The translations under genes and the position numbers were made by a program. Below, piece by piece: positions 17,213-25,790 of a stretch of DNA of 64,000 bases. Every line of letters starts with the position of its first letter. Position 1 is the stretch's first letter. The notes under the pieces are model-generated. The model was not told the origin of the DNA. It saw nothing but the letters and a program-made list of their open reading frames with translations, and searched no databases. The DNA is from Granulicella sp. S190 (lineage in GTDB: Bacteria; Acidobacteriota; Terriglobia; Terriglobales; Acidobacteriaceae). Location of the stretch: positions 1 to 64,000 of the forward strand of contig NZ_LMUD01000040.1 in NCBI RefSeq assembly GCF_009766095.1, read 5' to 3'.

Positions 17213-18796
17213 GTGAATCTTGTGAAAAAAACTGAACTTAGTGCTCCTGTACTGACTGCGGCCGATGGCGAAGGAGCGTCGAACGCGCCACAGTTTGTGC
17301 AGGGAATGGGTTTGTTTTCAGCTACCGCGATCGTAATGGGATCGATGATTGGGTCGGGCATCTTTATTGTGTCAGCCGATATGTCGCGTGGGCTGGGGTC
17401 GCCGGCACTGCTGATTGCGGCGTGGCTGGTTACCGCAGCGATGACGATCATCGGGGCGCTCAGCTATGGTGAGCTGGCAGCGATGATGCCTAAAGCGGGC
17501 GGGCAGTATGTCTATCTTCGCGAGGCGCTGGGGCCATTATGGGGATTCTTATATGGATGGACCCTGTTTCTGGTGATCCAGACAGGAACAATTGCGGCGG
17601 TGGGTGTCGCGTTCGGTAAGTTTCTCGGAGTCTTTATTCCGAGTGTGAGTGCGCAGAACTGGATCTGGCATATCGGTCATGTTCCGGCATGGCATGTGGG
17701 CCCGATGGTGCTGGGCAACATGGATATTGGATTGAACACGGCGAACCTGTCGGCGATCGTGGTAATCACGCTGTTGACGCTGCTGAACACGTTTGGTGTG
17801 AGGATGGGCGCTGCGGTGCAGAACGTATTTACCTCCGCCAAGGTGCTGGCGTTGGCTGCGGTGGTACTAGTGGGGGTGCTGGCCAAGAGTTCTATCGCTG
17901 TTGCTGCGAACTTCGGTGCAGGCTGGCACAACTTCTGGGCAGGTGCAGGCTGGCATACGTTGCATGCCGTGCAGGTGGGGGTGGGCGGTCCGACCGCGTA
18001 TGTGGGGCTGTTCACGATGGTGGCTGTGGTGCAGGTCGGTTCGTTGTTCAGTTCGGATGCCTGGAATAACGTTACGTTTACGGCGGGGGAGATTCGGAAC
18101 CCGAAGAAAAATCTTCCACTGTCGCTGGCGATCGGCACAGGCGTGGTGCTGCTACTGTATGTGCTTTGCAACTTCGTCTACCTTAGTGTGCTGCCGATGA
18201 TGGGAGACGCGGCTGCGACGACGATAGCGGGACGTGGGATTCAGTTTGCTGCAGAGGATCGGGTGGCTACAGCGGTGATGGAGCAGGCTTTTGCGGGGTA
18301 TGGCGCGAAGCTGATGGCCGCGGCGATTCTGGTTTCGACGTTTGGCTGCGTGAACGGAATGCTGCTGGCCGGGGCTCGGGTGTACTACGCGATGAGCAGG
18401 GATGGGCTGTTTTTCCAATCGGTTGGGCGGCTGAGCGAGAGATCGAAGACGCCGGTCAACTCTCTGTGGGTACAGTGGGGGTGGACTTGCCTGCTGTGCC
18501 TTTCGGGGAGCTATGGACAGCTGCTGGATTATGTAATCTTTGCCGTGCTGGTCTTTTATATTCTGACTATTGCGGGGTTATTTGTGTTGCGGCGCACGCG
18601 GCCGGATGCTGTACGACCCTATAAAGCGTTTGGATATCCAGTGTTGCCAGCGCTGTATATCGTAATGGCGTTGTGGATTTGTGCAGTACTATTGCGTTAC
18701 AAACCTCAATACACATGGCCGGGCCTGATTCTTGTTTTGTTGGGTATTCCGGTGTACCTGGTGTGGAAGAGACAGGCAGTTACGGAAGCTGATTAG
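17213..18796 (+). CDS. APC-family amino acid permease
   Basis: An inner-membrane transporter of about 12 helices and 527 residues. The first helix has the unwound-helix motif GSMIGSGIF near residue 44, typical of APC superfamily carriers, and the gene continues with YGELAAMMPKAGGQYVYLREALG. Substrate is not predictable; the family resemblance is to LAT/AdiC-type permeases. GTG at 17213 is 11 bases after thiE. A second, more distant APC permease follows after 24 bases. Confidence 0.88.
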   Translation: MNLVKKTELSAPVLTAADGEGASNAPQFVQGMGLFSATAIVMGSMIGSGIFIVSADMSRGLGSPALLIAAWLVTAAMTIIGALSYGELAAMMPKAGGQYVYLREALGPLWGFLYGWTLFLVIQTGTIAAVGVAFGKFLGVFIPSVSAQNWIWHIGHVPAWHVGPMVLGNMDIGLNTANLSAIVVITLLTLLNTFGVRMGAAVQNVFTSAKVLALAAVVLVGVLAKSSIAVAANFGAGWHNFWAGAGWHTLHAVQVGVGGPTAYVGLFTMVAVVQVGSLFSSDAWNNVTFTAGEIRNPKKNLPLSLAIGTGVVLLLYVLCNFVYLSVLPMMGDAAATTIAGRGIQFAAEDRVATAVMEQAFAGYGAKLMAAAILVSTFGCVNGMLLAGARVYYAMSRDGLFFQSVGRLSERSKTPVNSLWVQWGWTCLLCLSGSYGQLLDYVIFAVLVFYILTIAGLFVLRRTRPDAVRPYKAFGYPVLPALYIVMALWICAVLLRYKPQYTWPGLILVLLGIPVYLVWKRQAVTEAD

Positions 18797-18820
18797 GGAA
18801 GTTGGGAGACGAGAACACGC

Positions 18821-20431
18821 ATGGGAAATCTGTTTGCCAAGAAGTCAATGAACACGATGATGGCCGAGGCGAATGAGCACGGCGTCGATACGCTGGAGCG
18901 AGTGCTGGGTCCGGTGCAACTGACTGCGCTTGGCATCGGCGCAGTGATTGGCGCAGGTATCTTCGTGTTGAGCGGGTTGGGAGCGAGGACTGCCGGACCG
19001 AGCCTAATGCTTGCTTTTGTACTGAGCGGACTTGGATGCGCTTTTGCAGGTCTGTGCTATGCGGAGTTTGCCGCGATGATTCCTCTGGCGGGAAGCGCCT
19101 ACACTTATGCGTATGCGACGCTGGGCGAGCTGATTGCCTGGATCATCGGGTGGGATCTGACACTTGAGTATGCGATGGGCGCGAGTACGGTGAGTTCGGG
19201 CTGGTCTAATAATTTTGTTGAGATGTTGAATATCTTCCATCTGAGATTTCCATTGTGGCTGGCCTATGATCATTGGACCGGGCTACGACAGGCGACCGAT
19301 CGGGTGGCGAGAGGCATGGTATTAAGTTCGCATCCCGGGATGGTCCCGGGTACACCGGACTTCAGCGATGCAATGGACGCCTTGAAGGCTGCACACCCTC
19401 CCGAACTGGTGACACAGGCTCACGCTCTGCTGAATGCGCCGCACATCTTTGGTGTAGAGATCGGAGTCAATGTTCCGGCTTTTCTGATTGCGCTGTTGAT
19501 TACAGCGGTGCTGGTGGTCGGCATTAAAGAGAGCGCGAAGTTCAATGCGACCATTGTGGCGATCAAGGTCGGCATCGTGCTTTTTGTGCTTGGACTGGGA
19601 TCGCACTACATTACGAAGTCGAACTGGGGCACGGATTGGCATAGCTTCGCGCCGTTTGGCGTGGGTGGAATTGGTTTGGCTGCGGGACTGGTCTTCTTCT
19701 CGTATATCGGGTTCGACGCAGTGTCTACGACTGCACAGGAGGCAAAGAATCCGCAACGCGATCTTCCCATAGGGATCATTGTGTCGCTTTCGATCTGCAC
19801 TCTGCTTTACATCGGAGTGGCGGCAGTACTGACGGGGATGGTTCCCTGGCGCGAGGTGAATATCGAAGCGCCGATCTCCCGGGCGTTCCTGGATCACAAT
19901 CTTGGCTGGGCTTCGAATGTTGTGACGTTTGGAGCGCTGGCTGGGCTTACAAGCGTCATGCTGGTGATGCTGCTTGGCCAGAGCCGCGTGCTGTACTCGA
20001 TGGCGCATGATGGGTTGTTGCCCAAGAAGTTTTTTGGCGATATTCATCACAAGTTCAGAACGCCGTGGAAGGGTACGATACTGGCTGGGTTTTTGGCGGC
20101 GATCGTGGGCAGCGTTACTCCTATCGACGATATCGGCAAGATGGTAAATATCGGAACGCTATTGGCGTTTGTGATCGTATGTATCGCCGTCATTGTGTTG
20201 CGAAGGACCGATCCGGATCGGGTAAGGCCGTTCAAAACACCGTGGGTGCCGTTCGTTCCGGCTCTTGGAATCATCTTCAACGGCTACATGATGTACAAGC
20301 TTGGAGTGTGGAACTGGGTGCGTTTGATCGTATGGTTGATCATCGGTCTCGTTGTGTACTTCACTTACAGTAGAAAGCACAGCACCTTGCAGCTGGCGCT
20401 TGAAGAGAAGCGGTCAGTGGAGACTAAGTAA
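18821..20431 (+). CDS. APC-family permease, cationic amino acid transporter type
   Basis: A 536-residue carrier with the N-terminal LGIGAVIGAGIFVLSG motif, then CYAEFAAMIPLAGSAYTYAYATLGELIAWIIGWDL in pieces typical of the CAT (2.A.3.3) group, such as YAEFAAMIPLAGSAY. Compared with the preceding permease it has an extra hydrophilic loop of roughly 60 residues between helices 4 and 5, a common feature of this group. The C-terminus has RRTDPDRVRPFKTPWVP. Both permeases are read in the same direction and may form one transcript. Confidence 0.9.
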   Translation: MGNLFAKKSMNTMMAEANEHGVDTLERVLGPVQLTALGIGAVIGAGIFVLSGLGARTAGPSLMLAFVLSGLGCAFAGLCYAEFAAMIPLAGSAYTYAYATLGELIAWIIGWDLTLEYAMGASTVSSGWSNNFVEMLNIFHLRFPLWLAYDHWTGLRQATDRVARGMVLSSHPGMVPGTPDFSDAMDALKAAHPPELVTQAHALLNAPHIFGVEIGVNVPAFLIALLITAVLVVGIKESAKFNATIVAIKVGIVLFVLGLGSHYITKSNWGTDWHSFAPFGVGGIGLAAGLVFFSYIGFDAVSTTAQEAKNPQRDLPIGIIVSLSICTLLYIGVAAVLTGMVPWREVNIEAPISRAFLDHNLGWASNVVTFGALAGLTSVMLVMLLGQSRVLYSMAHDGLLPKKFFGDIHHKFRTPWKGTILAGFLAAIVGSVTPIDDIGKMVNIGTLLAFVIVCIAVIVLRRTDPDRVRPFKTPWVPFVPALGIIFNGYMMYKLGVWNWVRLIVWLIIGLVVYFTYSRKHSTLQLALEEKRSVETK

Positions 20432-20460
20432 ATAAGGCTTGCTCTCTCAATGGGTCTAAC

Positions 20461-20485
20461 GGGCGTCCGGCTATAGCCGGCGCCC
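20461..20485. terminator. bidirectional hairpin between convergent genes
   Basis: GGGCG-CCGGCTATAGCCGG-CGCCC (with single mismatched bases) forms a long GC-rich inverted repeat between the converging permease and secreted-protein genes. There is no T run, but position and symmetry fit a bidirectional terminator. Confidence 0.55.
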
Positions 20486-20523
20486 ATTCCGCTTTGCGGA
20501 TCTGCTTATGACGTCTAAAGTAG

Positions 20524-23151
20524 CTAATTTTTAGTTGGGCCTTTGGGGTTCGAGGATATCGATGGGGCGTAAGGGGCGGATGCCGATCCCGAAGCTGGGA
20601 GGATCGGAAGGGTTACGATGTTCGCGGCTGTCGGGTCATCGCGCAGACGCAGGAAGAAGCCGGCTTTGGGGGGGCGGGGGAGAGTTAGGGTGGTCCCTAC
20701 GAAGCCCTCAGGGACCGTGGTGGGGGCGGTGAAGGCCGGATCGGTTGCGATGGAGTCCACGAGATAGAGGCTTGAGCCTGTGATGGTGCAGGGTTGGCTA
20801 GCGTCTGTGGGGCAACGCAGGTCTTTGAAGGTGGGAAGCCGGACGAGGGTAACCAGGGGGATCCAGTCGCCTGTGGTTCCGTCGGGAGAGATGGGATGGA
20901 GACGGAGTGGGCCGAAGGCGGAGGTTCCGAAGTCTTTGATCGGGTCCAGAGTTGCGAGGAGAGTGTGGGGGTTCTGGAGCACCAGATTGCCGGTTGAGAC
21001 GCTGAGCGTGGTGCGAAGGCTGTCGTCGGCGTTCGATATCTCAATCTTGCCGGTGCGGGGGAATGACGCTACGGATTTGAGTGAGAAGGTGAGTAGTTCG
21101 TCTGACGGTAGGTCGTCGTCGCCCGCGAGATGGATGGACGTCGGGGTAGCCTGACCGATGTTCTTGCTGATGAGAGTGACGGAGGGACGAGGGGGCGCGA
21201 CGGTGACGGGAAGGGTGAGGGTGCGACCGTCATTGAGTGAGAAGCGGGCCGTGAGATGCTCGCCAACCTTGAGTTTTGGCGCCTGGCTGTTCGGCGGAAG
21301 AGTGAGGCGGAGTTGAGTGTCCGAGTTTGAAGGAGCGGGTATGGGGGTTGCGGTGTCCTGATTGGATGGGATGTTGACCGGGGCGGGAGTGAAGACAAGC
21401 TTGTCGATGGTGAGCTGCTGGACCTGGTCGAGGCTGGTGCCGGTGAGATCGGCGGTGGTGTCGCCGGCGTGGAGTTCGAGCGCGGTGAGGCGGGCGGGCT
21501 CGGAGTAGGTTTTGGCTGCGACGGTGTCGGCTTTGTCGTCGCCGAACTGCTTGATGGCGAGGTGGAGGGAGCCGGGGTCGATGGATTTGAGCGAGACGGT
21601 GACATCGACAGCAGCGGGTTTGTCCGCGGGCTTCCACTTGGCTTCGACTAGTTTGCCTGCGCTGGTGTCGAGGGAGACGGTGTCTAAGCAGGCTGTGCCG
21701 GTGGAGCTGAGCATGAGATGGTTTTCGCGACCGGCGATGAGAACGTCATCGTCGGCGAGCTTCCAGTCTTTGCCTGGGGTGTCCTGGAGTTGGAGGGTTG
21801 GACCTTTGAAGGCGTCGAAGCCCCAGAAGCCGGTGATGGTGCCGGTGACGGCGTTTGTGGCCTGATGCGGCACTGGCGCAGAAGCTGTTTCTGAGGGGTG
21901 GGATTCGGGGGTTGCGGTCGGCTTGGAATCGGTGTCGGAAGGGACGCTTGAGTCGAGGGGCAGAGGCTTGCGGGCGGGAGCGTGAGCGAGGACCAGACCG
22001 CCTCGAAAGGCGTCTGGAGTGACGGGAATATCGGTACCGCCGTTTGGGCCGTCGACGTGGAGGACGAGATCGTGTGCCAGAGCTGTTGCATAGACCAGAG
22101 GCGCGCCCTCAACGGGGAGAATCACTTCTGGCTTTAGCAGGCAGGCGATGCTTTCGGGGTGGGTGGAGCGCAGAGGCGGGGGCACTGCAGCCTGAATGGC
22201 AGGGAGACCGATGACGATGACCGATTTGGGGTTGTTGAAGGAAGGCGGGGTGTTGAGGCGGAGGTTGAGGGCGTCGCCGTCGGGAAAGGCGATGGCGGGG
22301 ATGTACTGATATTTAGCAGTGTGGAGGGTGCTGGTGATGCGGATGAGGTCGACGATAGCGCCGACGTAGGGGCTGTAGTTTCCGCCGCCAGCGAGGCGGG
22401 TGTAGCTCGCTTGATTTATGAGGTCTGAGTTGGAGCCGTCGTTGAGTGCATCGGCGACGGACTGGCCATGGCCATCGTCGAGGAGGGTCTGGTTTCCGGC
22501 CTGGGTGAGACAAGTAGATTGTGTGTCGACGGGTCGCTTGAAGCAGTCGGCGTTGGGTTTGAGATTGAGGGTTCGGGAGAGGAGGTCGGAGTGTTCGGCG
22601 AGCCCCTTGGCGTCGTCGGGCGGGACGCGACGGATGGCGGCGAGGTAGGTTTCGATACGGGCTTGTTCGAAGCCGGATTCGATGAGGTCTTGTGAGGCAC
22701 GAACGAAGATGCCGGGGCGGCCGCGTACGGCAGAGCGGAGAGTGCTGAAGTCGCCGCCAGTCTCAGGCGCGAGGAAGAGGATGACCTGCTGGGCTTCGGC
22801 AGGGACGGTGATGGTGACGCCCTCTTCGCGGACCTTCTTGTTCCAAGTCTGGATCTCGGTGAACCAGTTTTCGGGAGGCGGATTGGTGGTGCCTCGCAGG
22901 AAGACTGCGACGAGCAGGTAGTGGACCGATTGCGTGGGCGGGAGGTCGGCGCGGAGCCATATCTTGTCGCCCGGCTGGAGATTGGGAACCTGGGCGATCG
23001 GCAGGGTTTTGCCCGAGCGGGTTACGTGTACATCTACCTTTGGACCTGCGAGGTCAAAACGCGCGGGATCTGCATGAAGCAGCGGCAAAGCCAGAAGTGT
23101 GGCAGCGAGAGTTCCAACGATGCGCGAACGACGAAACACTTTTGCCATCAT
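20524..23151 (-). CDS. large secreted protein of unknown function
   Basis: No family is recognised for this 875-residue protein. The N-terminus is a clear Sec signal (MAKVFRRSRIVGTLAATLLALPLLHA). After it come beta-rich segments, including a phrase on vocabulary of PGDKIWLRADLP. A cysteine pair lies at about residues 206 and 216, and a Pro/Ser/Thr-rich linker spans about residues 390-430. The rest is a string of probable Ig-like or adhesin-type beta domains, with repeated L-L-TLPP patterns. The gene is downstream of the MacA/ABC-ATPase pair on the same strand, 65 bases after the ATPase, so it may be co-transcribed with that exporter. It may be a substrate or accessory surface protein; this is inference from context only. 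Confidence 0.7.
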   Translation of the reverse strand: MMAKVFRRSRIVGTLAATLLALPLLHADPARFDLAGPKVDVHVTRSGKTLPIAQVPNLQPGDKIWLRADLPPTQSVHYLLVAVFLRGTTNPPPENWFTEIQTWNKKVREEGVTITVPAEAQQVILFLAPETGGDFSTLRSAVRGRPGIFVRASQDLIESGFEQARIETYLAAIRRVPPDDAKGLAEHSDLLSRTLNLKPNADCFKRPVDTQSTCLTQAGNQTLLDDGHGQSVADALNDGSNSDLINQASYTRLAGGGNYSPYVGAIVDLIRITSTLHTAKYQYIPAIAFPDGDALNLRLNTPPSFNNPKSVIVIGLPAIQAAVPPPLRSTHPESIACLLKPEVILPVEGAPLVYATALAHDLVLHVDGPNGGTDIPVTPDAFRGGLVLAHAPARKPLPLDSSVPSDTDSKPTATPESHPSETASAPVPHQATNAVTGTITGFWGFDAFKGPTLQLQDTPGKDWKLADDDVLIAGRENHLMLSSTGTACLDTVSLDTSAGKLVEAKWKPADKPAAVDVTVSLKSIDPGSLHLAIKQFGDDKADTVAAKTYSEPARLTALELHAGDTTADLTGTSLDQVQQLTIDKLVFTPAPVNIPSNQDTATPIPAPSNSDTQLRLTLPPNSQAPKLKVGEHLTARFSLNDGRTLTLPVTVAPPRPSVTLISKNIGQATPTSIHLAGDDDLPSDELLTFSLKSVASFPRTGKIEISNADDSLRTTLSVSTGNLVLQNPHTLLATLDPIKDFGTSAFGPLRLHPISPDGTTGDWIPLVTLVRLPTFKDLRCPTDASQPCTITGSSLYLVDSIATDPAFTAPTTVPEGFVGTTLTLPRPPKAGFFLRLRDDPTAANIVTLPILPASGSASAPYAPSISSNPKGPTKN

Positions 23152-23216
23152 CCTATTTTAGACGGCTAAGAGGTTCCAGTGGCTGTTCACCGGATGTCGT
23201 TGATTCTCTACCACTA

Positions 23217-23975
23217 CTAATTGCGAATGCGCGAGGACAAGTGGTCGCCGGCGACGACACCGTCCCGGATGGTGATGATGCGGTGGGCGTATTCGGCGAT
23301 GTCGGGTTCATGAGTGACGAGGACGATAGTATTGCCGCTGGCGTGGAGGTCATCAAACAGCGCCATGATCTCGTCGCCGGTCTTGGAGTCGAGATTGCCG
23401 GTAGGTTCGTCGGCGAGGATGATGGAGGGCTTATTGACCAAGGCGCGTGCTATGGCGACGCGCTGACGCTGACCGCCTGAGAGTTCGTTAGGCTTATGCA
23501 TCATGCGGGTGCCGAGGCCGACCGACTCAAGGACGCTCTTTGCGCGCTCAGTACGTGCGGCGGCGGGTGTTCCGTTGTAGATAAGGGGCAGTTCGACGTT
23601 GTGGAGCGAGGTGGCACGGGCAAGGAGATTGAAGGTTTGGAAGACGAAACCGATCTCTTTATTGCGAATGCGAGCCAGTTCGTCGTCGTTGAGCTCGGAG
23701 ACGTCGTGGCCGTTGAGCCAATAACGGCCCTGGGAGGGTGAGTCGAGGCAACCGATCAGATTCATCAGTGTCGACTTTCCCGAGCCGGAGGGCCCCATGA
23801 TGGCGACATACTCGTTATGGCGGATGCGGAGGTTGACACCGCGGAGGGCATGTACCTGCTGGTCGCCCATCTCGTAAGTCTTCCAGAGATTGTCGGTGAC
23901 GATGACGTCTCCGGGGTTGGGACCGGAGGCGTTGCTGGTGCTCAGATTGGATTCGACTGCAGTTTCGATGGCCAT
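23217..23975 (-). CDS. ABC transporter ATP-binding protein (MacB/LolD type)
   Basis: This 252-residue ATPase powers a MacB- or LolD-type complex. It has Walker [10 protein letters not shown] at 61-69, the signature [15 protein letters not shown], Walker [12 protein letters not shown] and the H-loop THEPDIA. It follows the MacA-like adaptor gene (127 bases away) on the same strand. No permease with FtsX-type domain is adjacent, which is unusual for the group, where the permease is normally in the same operon or fused. Confidence 0.92.
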   Translation of the reverse strand: MAIETAVESNLSTSNASGPNPGDVIVTDNLWKTYEMGDQQVHALRGVNLRIRHNEYVAIMGPSGSGKSTLMNLIGCLDSPSQGRYWLNGHDVSELNDDELARIRNKEIGFVFQTFNLLARATSLHNVELPLIYNGTPAAARTERAKSVLESVGLGTRMMHKPNELSGGQRQRVAIARALVNKPSIILADEPTGNLDSKTGDEIMALFDDLHASGNTIVLVTHEPDIAEYAHRIITIRDGVVAGDHLSSRIRN

Positions 23976-24102
23976 CCGGTTCTCCGTGCTCCTACGAGTT
24001 TCAGGATAGTACGTTTGGGGTGGTGGGATGGTTCCGCGGTATTGATTGAGTCACTCCGAGGACAACAATTGTATGGACTTTTCTTGAGGAATCCATACTT
24101 TC

Positions 24103-25503
24103 TCACGATTTATCGGTGTCACCTGCGGCTTCAACGGTGTTATCTACTTTGACGGGAGTTCCACTCTTAAGGGTGCGCAGGATTCGATATCGACCAGTAA
24201 CGATTTCATCCCCTTCTTTGAGGCCGCTGAGTACTTCGATATCTGTTGCACCCGTAACGCCGGTTGTTATGGGGACGAAGACCGCCCGGAGTTTTTTATG
24301 TTCGGTTTGAAGGACGTACACGCCCTGGGCCGGTTGAGGTTTATGACCTGGAGTGGAAGAGTTGGAGGCTGCGCCTGCACTTGGTTTGCCCGCGTTCTCT
24401 GCGAGAGCTTTCTCCACCGCCGGGTCACGCTGGACAAGAGCCTGAATGGGGATGGTAAGAGCGTTGGGTTTGTGGGCCGTCGTAATCTTTGCTGTAGCGG
24501 AGAGGCCGGGGCGAAGGTCGTCTGAGGCCTGATCCAAGGTGACGACAACTTTGAAGTCTTTTGCCTCCTCCGTGCCCGTGGTGCTTTGCGTGGTGGAGAG
24601 GCCTGTCGTGCGGAGGAGAGCCTGGTCACCGACCTCGGTGACATGCCCTTTGAAGATGCGGCCGGGAAGAGCATCGACGGCCACGTCGGCCGGTTGGTTG
24701 AGAGCGATGTTGACGATGTCGGTCTCATCAACCTTTACTTCGGCAGTAATGACGGACATGTCGGCGAGAGTCATGATAGTGGAGCCGCCGGCGTTCTGGA
24801 TACCGACCACGACGGTCTCGCCTTCGCGGACCGGAACGTTGGTGACCAGCCCATCAAAGGGGGCGCGGCTGATGGTTTTGTCGAGCGCGTCGAAGTTAGC
24901 GCGTTGGCTCGCGACAGCCTGGTTTGAGTGGCCGCGCAGGGAGTCGGTTTGTGCGCGAGCCTGTGCAAGAGCCGCTTCACGCTGCTCGAGAGTCGCTGCG
25001 GACATGTCGTAGGCGGCTTTTTTCGCGTCGTAGTCCTGTTTGGCGATTAGTTTTTCGTCGAACAAGGACTCAGCGCGACCGTAGTCAAGCTTCTTCTGCT
25101 CGAGATCGGCTTTGCCTTGAGCAATGTTTGCCTCTGCGGTCTTCTCTGCCGCGATGGAGCTGGTGATGTCTGTGCGTGAGGCTTCGATGCCGGCCTGCTG
25201 CGCGGCGACCGTTGCCTGAGGCTGGACACTCTCGACCGTAGCAAGAGTGGCGCCGGCCTTCACGTGGTCCCCCTCTTTGACATAGAGATGGGTGATGCGT
25301 CCAAAGGCGGTTGCACCTACGTTAACGTAGGTCTTCGGCTTGATCTGTCCGGTGCCGTTGACGATGGAGATCAGATCCTGATGGACAGCTTTACCTGTGG
25401 CGACTTTCGTGACACTGGCTTGTCCGTGGAGGATAGTGCCCACCACGATGCCTCCAAGGATCAGAACCACAGCTACGATCAAGAGAATTTTCTTTATGCT
25501 CAT
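24103..25503 (-). CDS. MacA-like periplasmic adaptor (HlyD family)
   Basis: A membrane-anchored periplasmic adaptor of a tripartite efflux or secretion pump. It begins with one transmembrane helix (KKILLIVAVVLILGGIVVG), then a lipoyl/barrel-sandwich half (VNVGATAFGRITHLYVKEGD), a long alpha-helical hairpin rich in Ala, Glu and Gln (about residues 100-205), the second lipoyl half, a beta-barrel segment with VDETDIVNIALNQPADV, and a C-terminal membrane-proximal domain. Length 466 is slightly above average because of a Gly/Ala/Ser linker near residue 375. The ATPase gene follows on the same strand. Confidence 0.9.
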   Translation of the reverse strand: MSIKKILLIVAVVLILGGIVVGTILHGQASVTKVATGKAVHQDLISIVNGTGQIKPKTYVNVGATAFGRITHLYVKEGDHVKAGATLATVESVQPQATVAAQQAGIEASRTDITSSIAAEKTAEANIAQGKADLEQKKLDYGRAESLFDEKLIAKQDYDAKKAAYDMSAATLEQREAALAQARAQTDSLRGHSNQAVASQRANFDALDKTISRAPFDGLVTNVPVREGETVVVGIQNAGGSTIMTLADMSVITAEVKVDETDIVNIALNQPADVAVDALPGRIFKGHVTEVGDQALLRTTGLSTTQSTTGTEEAKDFKVVVTLDQASDDLRPGLSATAKITTAHKPNALTIPIQALVQRDPAVEKALAENAGKPSAGAASNSSTPGHKPQPAQGVYVLQTEHKKLRAVFVPITTGVTGATDIEVLSGLKEGDEIVTGRYRILRTLKSGTPVKVDNTVEAAGDTDKS

Positions 25504-25729
25504 TGCCGCTTTCTATCGCGCCTCACTCTGCTTCAGAGGTGCGTGGGAGTCTGTGCTCATTTAAAGACAGTACGGAGGCGAAAGAAATTGCGTTCCGTAA
25601 TCTTTCGAAACCAAAGTTCGTTCGTCTTATCAGAGGGTTATACAAAGACCTGCAACTCTCTTATAGGCAACACTTGTGGGCTTTCCCGGAACACGAGCGA
25701 TGATATCAGGAGTGTCCGACAGTCTCCTC

Positions 25730-25758
25730 TTGTAACGGAGGTATAACCGCTCTACAAT
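25730..25758 (+). promoter_or_regulatory. candidate sigma-70 promoter
   Basis: TTGTAA at 25730 and TACAAT at 25753 are separated by 17 bases, a good housekeeping-type promoter. Transcription would start near 25765, which rules out the TTG at 25764 as start of the GWxTD gene and supports ATG 25791. The adjoining region 25504-25729 contains nothing else convincing. Confidence 0.6.
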
Positions 25759-25790
25759 GTTGGTTGGCAACAGGAGTGCACCCCTTTCTT

